Assembly (NCBI GenBank): GCA_033064195.1
Contig: JARBJD010000037.1
Coordinates: forward strand, 307,504-371,503
Source of the DNA: Blattamonas nauphoetae
Lineage: Eukaryota > Preaxostyla > Oxymonadida
Reading direction: 5' to 3'
Length of the DNA: 64,000 bases
This document shows positions 21,540 to 30,634 of the stretch, in pieces. The translations under genes and the position numbers were made by a program. The notes beneath the pieces are model-generated. The model saw only the letters and a program-made list of their open reading frames with translations, was not told the origin of the DNA and ran no database searches. Every line of letters begins with the position of its first letter. The first letter of the stretch is position 1.

Positions 21540-24500
21540 TCATTCTTCGGATGGAGTCTGAGGTCCTTCCATTGGGTTCTGGCTTTGGCGCCCACGCCTC
21601 TGGCTCTGATCACCATCTCGTTGACTCGTCGGAGTTAGGCGGGTGTCAGTCGGGTGGAACAGTCTGAACACAGCTGGTGGCGACGAAAAGGGATCACTTT
21701 GCCCCCAGTTGATGCTGGAGAGGATGTCTGGATTGAAGTCTCGTTGTCGTTCTGAAAGGAGAAAAGAAAATGAGAAAGAGAAAAATAAAACCTTCGATCC
21801 CATCGGACAACCACATCGTCGACATGAACTCGTTCATGTACTGCTGTTCGATTTCGAAGAGTGGGTATTGTAGTTTGGTCATTCCGTACCCAAACGAAAC
21901 ATTTGGGAGATAGTGATTCGCTGTGTAGAGTCGGTTCTGGGGCGAGTACGTTGGCTGAGTGAAGATGGAATCCAACTCGGCTTGAGCCCGACTGAAATTG
22001 GGTTCCGTCTCGCCAGCTTCCTTCTTTGTGAGGAGGAGTCTTCGAAGAGCAACGTCAGCCTGCTTCTCGTCAGGCGCAGCGATTGGGTAGATGCACGAGT
22101 CCTCTTCGCTGTAGACTCCGCTGTTCATCACAATACACGTCATCGATGGATCTGGAAAGTGGAATGAGACGTCAGTCAACATGGCGGCGATTTGAGGGTC
22201 CGTTGGATCATAGCCTTCTGTGCTCTGAGTTTCGGTGGTGCTGAGATTGCGCAAAAGGTGGTCGAGTGAATCACCTTTCTTCTTGTTTTTCTTCTTTTTT
22301 GAATCTTTCTTGGCTTCTGGTTTGGGGGACACCTTTAATGGAGGTGGAAGGTCAGACTTTTGGGCTTGTTTGGATTGCGGAGGGGGCGGAGGAGGAGGGG
22401 GAGAAACGGAAGGCGCTTGAATCGTTGGGGAAATGATTCCATGCGGAAAAGGATGATTTGAAGAAAGATGTTGTTTGGAGGATTGTTCAACAGAATGGCT
22501 TCGAGTGAAGTTTGGTGGGGCAGTCGGTGGGAGGGGAGGAGGGATGGTGGGGATGTCGTGGGGATTGGGATGGGGTTGGTGTGCTTCATTCATTATCTCC
22601 TTTGCTTTCTCTTTCTGGTCTTCCTGCTCTCTCTGCATTTGTCGGCGAGCTTTTCTTGAGAGTGGTTTTGGTTCGGGAACTGAGGATGGAGATGGCTGTT
22701 GCTCGAGAGAGAGATCACCTGGAGTTTCTGTCAACAATTCCGGCGAGTTCATCCAGTCAGCGAGAGTTGCGGAGTCCATTTTCTGTGTTGAGTAATATCC
22801 TTGCGACTTTCTTGTCTGCATTTCCAGCATTTCTTCGATTCTTCGGATAGTCTCTTCGAATTCTTCGTCATGGAGGGCAACAACCTCCTCGTTTCGGAAG
22901 TGTGCGGTCGGGTCTTCAGTCATCATCTCGACCGAAGTTGGGAGTCGACCAGTGTCCATCATTGCCCCAGTCAGAGGAGATTCTTGGATGATGTGGTCAG
23001 AACGGTGCTCCTTGATCATTTGCATCAGGTTGTTCACAATCTGGGTGGGTTCAGATTTATCCAGAGCTTGTGTTGCTGTAGCGGTCGTCTGGTCATATGC
23101 TGTGTCGTTCTGGCTTCTGATTTTGCTTTGCTCTATTTTTCGAAGGGCAGCACGGCGAGTCTTCTCCATAATCTCAGCCCAGTGAGGGTCGTTGAGGTCC
23201 GTGTTGGGATGAGTTCGGATGGTTGATGGATCGTTTGCGATTGTGAAAATGTTGTTTGTGGACGACTTTCCAAGATGAACTGGAGATTGTTCGGATGATG
23301 GAAATTCTTCGTTGTTGAGGGTTGAGAGTGGATCTGACTGAAGAAAGTTGGGTTCACCTCGGACGAAGTTAGCTTCTTCGATTCGAGCAAGGAGACTGAA
23401 CTCGGGTTGTGTGGAACGAGACTGAAAGAGAAGCTGACTCGGACCGGTTGAGGTTTCAGACTCCACGTTTTCCAACTTTGTTGGCGATGTTTCCTCTGAA
23501 TGTTGTGTTTTGCTGGATTCCGATTGTAACGATTGAGACGTCGCTGAATGTGGGGGCTCGTTCTGCTTCTTTGCCTGCTTTTCTGCCTGCTTTTCTTGGA
23601 TTTTTTGATGTCTTTTCTGTCTTTTCTTTTCAATCTTAGCAAGTTTCTGTCTATCACGTTCTCTCTCCTTCTCTCTCTCTAACTCCGCCAGCTTCTCTAG
23701 TTTTCGTTCTTTTTGTTCTCGTTTCTTTCGTTCCTTTTCTTTTCTGATCTCTTCTTCTGCTTCCCTCTGTCTCATTTCTTCTCTCTTCTTCTCCTCCTCT
23801 TCCCGGAGTTTCTGCTCCAGTAATCGTTGGGCCTCTGCTTCAGCTCGCTCTCTTTCCAATCTCTCTTCATCAATGGTTTCGTTGGTTTTCTTCTGTTCTT
23901 CAAGAGGAGCTCTCTTCTCAGGTGGCGTGATCCCAGACGTAGACTTGAGGGGTGGTGATGGTTGAGGCCGATTTGGAAGAGGAAGAAGAGGAGTGGTCTT
24001 CGTTGACGAGGTGGAGAGTCCTTGATGAGTCTTCGGGGCTCCATAACGAGATGATGTGATGGGAAGAGAAAGAAGGGGCTTCTGTGTTGATGCTGACTGT
24101 GAATTGATCGTCGGAGAGTTCTTCGGCTTGTCTCCATAACTACCCAATCCCTTTCGTTGTGCGGTTGGGGAGTCCAGGAGTGGCCCTTGATCCTTTTGTG
24201 GATTTGGGAGGATGGGTTGCAACGGTGCTTTGTGTATGAGGGATCGTTTGGGAGAGTGGGCGGAGATCGGCGGGGTCTTTTGAGTAGGACGTGAGGTGAG
24301 AGAGGGCGATAGAATGCGTTCGTCCTTTTCATCATCCTTCATCGAAGAATTTGATGATGACGAATGATGGGCGGAGTGAGGTTGTGTTGGGATTGGTTGG
24401 ATCCCGATGATTCCTCCGGCATCGGAGCCAGGTGTGTATTGTGTCGGAAAGGGATACAAAGCCAGAGGAAGCTTTCCAAGATTGATTGTTGATCCTGCTT

Positions 24501-26868
24501 TCGACGTTCCAGACGGGTGATATTGGAATTGGTTGTGTGAAGGGTTTTGGAGAACAGAGTTCTCGCGAAGTGATGGGTGATTCGCCATGGAAGACAGAGG
24601 TGGTGTGACATCTCCGTTGAAGGGCTGGGGCGGAGAGAGGAGAGTGAGTGATTGTTCTTGTTCTGTCGGGCGACGTGAGTCTGACGAGGGCGTGACACTC
24701 AAAGATCGTTCTTTCAAACCGAAAGTGATCGTTGAATCGTCATCCGATGAGGCAGGACCATTCGTATTGGAGTCTGAAACTGTCGATGGAGTCGGTGAGA
24801 AAGCTGGCTGAGAAGGAGAAAAGCTCTGTTTTTGGTGATGTGGGTTTGTACTCTGATCGGAGTAATGAAAGGAGCTTTTGAGGTTGGCCTCCTTTGACGG
24901 TGTACGCATGAAGACTTGGTGCTGAGGTGGTTGGTGGAATTTGTGGGATTCGATGTGATTGGGGGCGAGTTCAACATGTTCGCTGGATTTATGGGAAAAA
25001 GATGTGGCTGAATGACTGCGCGGAGTGTGCGATGGGAGGAGCGAGGGTGAAACGGAGGAGTTTGAAACAAAATTGGCTTCTGGATGTTGGGAAGGGGAGT
25101 CATTTTTTGGATAGAGAGGAAATCCAGTTGGGGATGGCGTTGTAATCTGAGATAGCGAAAACGGAAACTGTTGAGGAGATTTTGGGAGTTGCGGGGGGAG
25201 ATTCTGTGATGTGAATGGAATGGCGGAATTTGGCTCTGATGGATACTGAGTTGGGGAGTGATCTTCTGGTTTCTCAAAAGATTTCTTCTTTCGTGATTGT
25301 TTGGGCAGTGCGGATGGAAGCCAGTTTTCGTCAATGGAAGAATCCGAGTTGGACCCACTGTCGAGGTCCGGATGGTGATGTGGAGCATATTCCATGGCTG
25401 AGTCAGGTAGAGGTGTTGTGGAACTTCCACTTGGTTCGAGTGTGTTGTATCCAAGCTGTTGTTTGAGGGTGTGGAGGGAGGAATCGGATGCTGTTCTTTG
25501 TAGAGTAACAGGTGGGTCATCACCCGAGTCCTTGACTTTGTGGTGTGACCCAAGTGATATGGAAGACACAGATGAACGGCGTGTGAGAAGATTTGCGACA
25601 ACAGGTATGTTTGATGTAGAATGGATATCTTGTTGTTGATGAGTTGTGTGGAACTGTGGCTGAGTTGGTTCATGATCTGGAGAAATGGTTTGACGAAAGG
25701 TTTCTTGTAGATGGAGAGATGTTGTGAGTTGGACAGGCAAATCGATCGTGCTTTGATGTAGGGAGGACACAAACGAGGACTGACCTTGGATGGCCGATGC
25801 TGGTGATTGAGTTGAGAGAGAGGAAGGAATAGTTGGGAGAATATTTCGGACTGCTTTTGAACCAAATGAAGAAGGTGTAGCTCGGGTGGAAATTCGTGGT
25901 TCGAGAGATAATAGCTCATTTGATGCAATGTTGAAATATGGCTGAGTATATTCCTGTGAATAAAGATTTTGCTGAGAATATGATTGATAAGACAATGGTT
26001 GATCACTGGCAAAGGAAGATAATGGATCAGACAAGAAATTGTTTGAGAAACTATTGAGGAAAGTTTGTTCGTTGGGTGTTGGGTAGGAGATTGGGTAAGG
26101 GAATGGAGATTGACTAAGACTGGTGGATGGAGATGAGATGCTATTAAAAGGTGCCTGCATTGTGTCAAATGATGTCATGAAAGGAGGATTTCGTTGCATT
26201 GACATCAGATCTGGATGTCGCGAATGATTGTCGTTTCGTTGTGGTTCGTGAGGTGTTTGATAGGAATATTGGTATGATTCAGCTTGGAAAGGCACATTTG
26301 TTGAGGAGTATTGGTGGGGGGATGTTCGGTTGCTGGTTGGTGACGAATAATTGAAAGAATCTGGAAATGAATGCATATCGATGCAATCATTGTTTGGGCA
26401 ATCATGTCCAGTTAAGAAGTGGGGACACATCTTAACAGTTGCCTTAGATGCTTTAAGAGGTTTGTTGTCAAGTGAGGCACGGTTAAGAGCATTGGCGGCC
26501 GCATCTGCATCCTGAGGAGAACAATACTCAACTCGAGCGGTCGTGGTTGCCTGACTACGATTTCCAGGGTCAGTAATTGATGATGAGAATGTAATCTTTT
26601 TGATACTGCCAAATTGACCGAAGTATTTTGGTGAAGAGAGTAGCTAGGAAGAAAAATAAAAGGACATTCACAGTGGAATGAAGAGAAATACTGTTGTATT
26701 CATCATTGACTGTGGAATACCACTTACAGATACAATGAGTGGATGTGTTGTTTGGTAATATTGAAGGTAGGAGGGATTGAACGAACCAAGTGTTTGTGAT
26801 GATGGATGAGGACTGAGAAAAATTGAAAAAGAGTCGTCATGATCAAAAATAAAGAAAGAGGACAACAT
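21540..26868 (-). CDS. NOT4-like RRM + CCCH protein with long disordered tail; RING not seen
   Basis: The RRM spans an intron near 26643-26690: PLIVSVSGIPQSM, then LLSSPKYFGQFGSIKKITF, RVEYCSPQDADAAANALN and LDNKPLKASKATVK. It is followed at once by the CCCH finger MCPHFLTGHDCPNNDCIDMH. This order and sequence match the middle of CNOT4/NOT4. About 1,500 residues follow, mostly Ser/Pro/Gln-rich. They include a ~120-residue charged coiled coil (near 23560-23880), a poly-Pro tract near 22380, a Lys-rich tract near 22290, and a conserved-looking end after a short intron at ~21750-21790. NOT4 normally starts with a C4C4 RING that ubiquitinates. I see no Cys-rich segment upstream to about 27200, so either it sits on an unseen exon or it has been lost. 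The ATG at 26868 is provisional. Confidence 0.75.
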
Positions 26869-27202
26869 AAATATTGAAAATGAGTAAAATGCGGCGTAAT
26901 TAGAGAAAAGCAGAAGAAAAACGAGACAAAATAGATGTCTTGACAAACTTGGTAGAGAAGCGTTTCGAATTCGTTGGAGGAAGAGGAGGAGATGACATGA
27001 GCGATATGGATGTTGGATGGTACGAGAGAGACTACCTAGGAGACGACTGGAGAGTCGTTGAACGCTTTTATGGGAGTCGCAGTTGGATCCTTGGATTCAG
27101 AGAATTTCGTGATTCAAGGTCAATAACATCATTTCACTAATTGATGCATCATTTTTCTATCAGCAATTTTCTCGTCTGAATCGATGTTCATCGATCTTTT
27201 CG

Positions 27203-27222
27203 TACAGGGTGGCCCAGAAGTA
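27203..27222 (+). mobile_element. Candidate solitary Tc1/mariner-type terminus
   Basis: TA followed by CAGGGTGGCCCAGAAGTA is very like the terminal inverted repeats of Tc1/mariner (IS630-like) elements, which start CAGGGTG.CCC and are flanked by TA. I found no matching inverted copy downstream and no transposase coding sequence, so at best this is a relic end. Confidence 0.4.
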
Positions 27223-27616
27223 GTCTAACCGTATGGGTCGATCACTTTTCTTCGATCTTGCGCAATTGACCCCAATCGTCTTTCTCTTCTTTCCTATGCT
27301 TCAAAATTTCCCTTCTTTTCATTTCACAAGTGCTTCCTCGACTGTAGTCTCGATGGATCTCATGAAACGGGACTGACTCCGTTTTTTGAACACTCCTTTC
27401 TTGAGCGGACAAGGATTGTTGATCAACGAAACAGTGGTGAAAAGAAAAGAAGTGAAATTAAGAAGCATTGTAGTGAGGAGAAAGACGATTGGTGTCAACG
27501 GAATTTGCTCATCAGGAACTTCACCTCTCGAACTGCATTACCATTCGCTCCAGTCCGACTCCAATTTCCGAGGGATAAGTCTCTGTCCAGTCCAAGTTAG
27601 GTTTGGTCGTGGATAA

Positions 27617-27626
27617 CCACAAAATC
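27617..27626 (+). repeat. Left 10-bp target-site duplication
   Basis: CCACAAAATC lies immediately outside the left arm and is repeated in direct orientation at 29741-29750, immediately outside the right arm. Confidence 0.7.
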
Positions 27627-28020
27627 GAGATGCGCAGAAATATGGACACTTTTGATCGAATTCACCGAAATTTTGACACCTGTCATTTTCACCGAAATAT
27701 GGACACCTAAATTGGTTTTCAAAACCGAGATTTGGACACCACCGATCAATTGACACCTCCGGGCCCGGAGGTGTCAATTGATCGGTTTAGCGAATGACAG
27801 AAAAAGGTACGAGCAAAAAGAGAAATGTCAAAATTCTACACAAAAAGAGGGCACAAGACGAATTTCGATTAGATTGCGAGGGGAAGACGATGTTCAACAG
27901 AACGAATGAGATCGTCAAAGAGTCGAGAATTTATGGTCTAAAACGAGGAGAGATGGTAAAAACAAGAGGAAATTCATACCAGAGAGTCCGGAGCCGGTTC
28001 AGAGTCGAGGCAACTGCCTC
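27627..28020 (+). repeat. Left terminal inverted arm
   Basis: Contains 17-nt motif copies starting at 27634, 27664, 27691, 27724 and 27741, and the palindrome 27741-27786. An ORF starting MTEKGTSKKRNVK at 27794 reads inward into the antisense strand of the central gene and stops at 28048. The innermost 14 bases are themselves nearly palindromic (GAGGCAACTGCCTC). Confidence 0.85.
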
Positions 28021-29574
28021 ATCGTCGCTTCTGCAACAACCCAGATGAGATCGTCAATATCGGCTTCCACTCCCGACTCCACTTGTTCTGTGTCGATCTC
28101 ACACACATCGCCTTCCTCGTCATCCGCATCGGGATCCCGTTCCAACACATTCAGACCATATCGCTTTCCAAACTCATCCAAAATCGACAACAGTCCTGCT
28201 TCGTTCCCTTCCACTCCCCCGACCCTCCGAAGTTCGAATCCATCGTCCCAGTCCGCTTTTCTTGCTTTTCGCTGCCTGTGTCCCCACTTCTTTGGCGAAG
28301 TCTTTCGAGTTCGTCGTTCTCCTTTGTCCAGCACCAACAATCGCTTCGCCAGTGTTCTGTCGTGTTCCATGTTTGTCAGCCACTCCACTTCCCATTCTTC
28401 GTGCCCACTTTCAACCAAATCGTCCGCTTGCCCTTCCAAGTGCCACGCGCGAACAACATATCGGTACAGCGACGACACCCGCTGTCCAAGATGTGCCCGA
28501 TCAGACCCCGCCGACCCAAGCACCGATTCGTGGCGCACAACGAACGAGAGGAACGGGAACGCAGGAGCGAAGACGTTGGCCATGCGAAGTGATTTGAGTT
28601 CGTTCTCGTCTTCCTGCGACATTTTTCGCGCAGTCCGAAGGAGGTGGAAGATCAGGCGCAGCATGTGCTGATGCACGGCTGGCTGTGACAGTCCAATCCG
28701 AGGCAGGTCCAGCGATGCCACGAGCGACGACACGATCTGCCCCTTCATCATGTCCAGCCGGTGTAACGGACGCCGCGCAACAAGATTCCCCAACATCCGC
28801 ACGTGCTCCCTCACTTCCCCCGCTTTCGCCACCTTGCTCGTCCTCATTGCCATCTCCACAAGCTCCCCCACATCTGCGAACGTCGACTCCACCACAATCG
28901 ACAGGTCGATCGTCCGAGCCGTCACACAATCAGCCAGTGTCTTCCAGCACTGTTCCAGCAGCCGTGCCACTTCGGGTGAGGTCTGTGTGGAGGACGGGCG
29001 AGTGGTAGGCGGAGAGGGCGTGGGGGGAGGAGGGTGGTGTTGGAGAGCGGCTTCGAGCACAACGCGGACAGAAGGAACGAGGTTCAGATCAACAACCATC
29101 TGACGAGGAGACGAGGGGAGATGAGAGGAGAGAATGAGAATGAAATGAACGAAACAGTGAGAAGTGAAGCAGAAACAAAAAAGGGCGATTTGGGAAGCAC
29201 ACTTCTGGAATGTACGACGTCTCTTTCAAAACCAGTCTGTACAGAAGAGCCAAACCATTCGACAGAATCGACAGTGCAGCATTTGCTCTCGTCCCACACT
29301 CGGCCTCCTTCCCATCCAACACTTGCTCGTCGCTAGGCAGCGCGGGCGAGGCAGTTGCCTCAACTCTGAACCGGCTCCGGACTCTCTGGTATGAATTTCC
29401 TCTTGTTTTTACCATCTCTCCTCGTTTTAGACCATAAATTCTCGACTCTTTGACGATCTCATTCGTTCTGTTGAACATCGTCTTCCCCTCGCAATCTAAT
29501 CGAAATTCGTCTTGTGCCCTCTTTTTGTGTAGAATTTTGACATTTCTCTTTTTGCTCGTACCTTTTTCTGTCAT
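27999..29574 (-). CDS. GC-rich gene of unknown function carried by the inverted-arm element
   Basis: Exon 1 starts inside the right arm at 29574 (MTEKGTSKKRNVKILHKK) and continues past the arm through ASPALPSDEQVLDGKEAECG to YIPE. A GT-AG intron (about 29100-29207) joins in phase to a 366-codon exon that begins at 29099 and stops at 27999, inside the left arm. The last seven codons (MRQLPRL) are therefore arm sequence. The product of about 490 residues is helical, with a poly-Pro stretch, MKGQIVSSLVASLDLPRIG, LMLRLIFHLLR-like helices, a Lys/Arg cluster (RKTSPKKWGHRQRKARK) and an acidic end. I recognise no family and no transposase motif. Third positions are strongly G/C, unlike neighbouring genes, which suggests a foreign or captured origin. 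The splice joining is my inference. Confidence 0.55.
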
Positions 29575-29740
29575 TCGCTAAACCGATCAATTGACACCTC
29601 CGGGCCCGGAGGTGTCAATTGATCGGTGGTGTCCAAATCTCGGTTTTGAAAACCAATTTAGGTGTCCATATTTCGGTGAAAATGACAGGTGTCAAAATTT
29701 CGGTGAATTCGATCAAAAGTGTCCAAAAATCTGTGCCCCT
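29348..29740 (-). repeat. Right terminal inverted arm
   Basis: Inverted copy of 27627-28020 with the same motif series, the palindrome at 29582-29627 and the same inward ORF start (MTEKGTSKKRNVK, ATG at 29574 on the minus strand). From this side the ORF leads into the central gene in the sense direction. Confidence 0.85.
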
Positions 29741-29750
29741 CCACAAAATC
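29741..29750 (+). repeat. Right 10-bp target-site duplication
   Basis: CCACAAAATC, a direct copy of 27617-27626, sits exactly at the right end of the inverted-arm element. Confidence 0.7.
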
Positions 29751-30174
29751 ATGAGGGTGTGATCTTGATGTTCAAGACAAATATCACTCTTGGAGGTTCC
29801 AACACTGATTCCTCCACATTTTCTTAGCTGTTCCTGACGAAACGGGAAACTTTATAGGCTCATTCTGCTCTCTCCTTGTATAAGCACAGAGCTTTTCACC
29901 ATCGTATGCCACGCATCTCGCACGATCTATTCCTTTTCTTCTGTCTGTTTCTGGTTTAGAATTGAGACCATCTCCACATTATCTGGTTTCATTATCAAAT
30001 CAACTCAAAAACAACATCGCAGAAATTGACGATACAAACTTTCCAGCTGGATTGGGATGAACAGTGTCACGATTTCACTCCAAGTCCAAGTTAAACTCGA
30101 AGAGAACTCCCCTGAATCGCTTTTCAACTACTGTGAGTTCTGCTGCTGTCAACCAAAGCTGGAGATTGGTGATG
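29751..30174. other. Intergenic region, nothing recognised
   Basis: About 420 bases to the right of the inverted-arm element with short open stretches only. No RNA gene, repeat or recognisable peptide. Confidence 0.5.
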
Positions 30175-30540
30175 TCATTGAACAAGTACTCTTTCACTGA
30201 ACATTCTTCCAAACACACCCCCACATTGAACTATTGAATCCCTCTCACCATATTCGGGGATGTCATCTTCTGTTGACCTTGTGATGGGAACATCTTGTCT
30301 GTCTCGATCATATATGCCACAATTCATTGGATTCTCTTCCACCCAAGTGCAGAAGTCGAGAGGATCAACATCGAACGTAAACACCACACCATGCGAGTTA
30401 TATGTTGTGTTCTCAGACGTCAAGTTGATAATACTATTGGAAGTGTTAGTTTTCGTTGTGATCACTTCATTTCGTTGAGAGCCGCACGAGATTAAGCTCA
30501 GAATCGTTATTGTAGAAAAGATGACTTGGAACGAAGTCAT
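30175..30540 (-). CDS. Small putative secreted protein, unknown
   Basis: A 121-codon ORF with a convincing signal peptide (MTSFQVIFSTITILSLISCG), several N-x-T/S sequons (NTSN, NLTS, NTTY) and four further Cys. No family is recognised. It could be a short gene or the first exon of a longer one. It lies 94 bases from the divergent WDR4 start. Third-position usage is unremarkable, so the call rests mainly on the signal peptide. Confidence 0.35.
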   Translation of the reverse strand: MTSFQVIFSTITILSLISCGSQRNEVITTKTNTSNSIINLTSENTTYNSHGVVFTFDVDPLDFCTWVEENPMNCGIYDRDRQDVPITRSTEDDIPEYGERDSIVQCGGVFGRMFSERVLVQ

Positions 30541-30634
30541 TCGATATCAAACGAAGTCGTGACTTGGGACGAAGTCATTTTGTCGTGACTTAAGTTTTTC
30601 GTAAGGGTCCGACTTCGTTGGTTTTTTTGTTCGC

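Larger units (their letters stand above)
26869..27626. other. Intergenic region with a candidate mariner end
   Basis: No gene is recognised. A/T-rich sequence upstream of the NOT4-like gene is followed by a mariner-like terminus at 27203-27222 and then unassigned sequence up to the left boundary of the inverted-arm element. Confidence 0.4.
27627..29740. mobile_element. Mutator-like (Pack-MULE-type) element with ~394-bp inverted arms
   Basis: The left arm (27627-28020) and right arm (29348-29740) are inverted copies, nearly identical except for the outermost ~25 bases. A 10-bp direct repeat, CCACAAAATC, abuts both outer ends (27617-27626 and 29741-29750) and looks like a target-site duplication. 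Each arm holds five copies of a 17-nt motif, a 46-bp perfect palindrome and the first codons of an inward-reading ORF. The 1.3-kb centre is GC-rich and carries a gene on the minus strand but no transposase. Long arms plus a 9-11 bp duplication are the signature of Mutator-like elements. The nearly identical arms imply recent insertion or arm conversion. An assembly fold-back is disfavoured by the flanking duplication but not excluded. Confidence 0.75.

Noticed and set aside
21694-26400. Several long antisense and alternate-frame open stretches inside the NOT4-like gene
   Set aside because: They mirror the low-complexity Ser/Pro/Gln and coiled-coil coding sequence and have no independent support.
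27386-27616. Mariner transposase relic next to the candidate terminus
   Set aside because: The open stretch (SGQGLLINETVVKRKEVKLR) shows no DDE/D motif or helix-turn-helix, and no second terminus was found.
27627-29740. Assembly artefact (fold-back chimera) as the only explanation of the inverted arms
   Set aside because: A fold-back would not create a 10-bp direct repeat exactly at both borders, nor different unique sequence inside. It remains possible in principle and is listed as a test.
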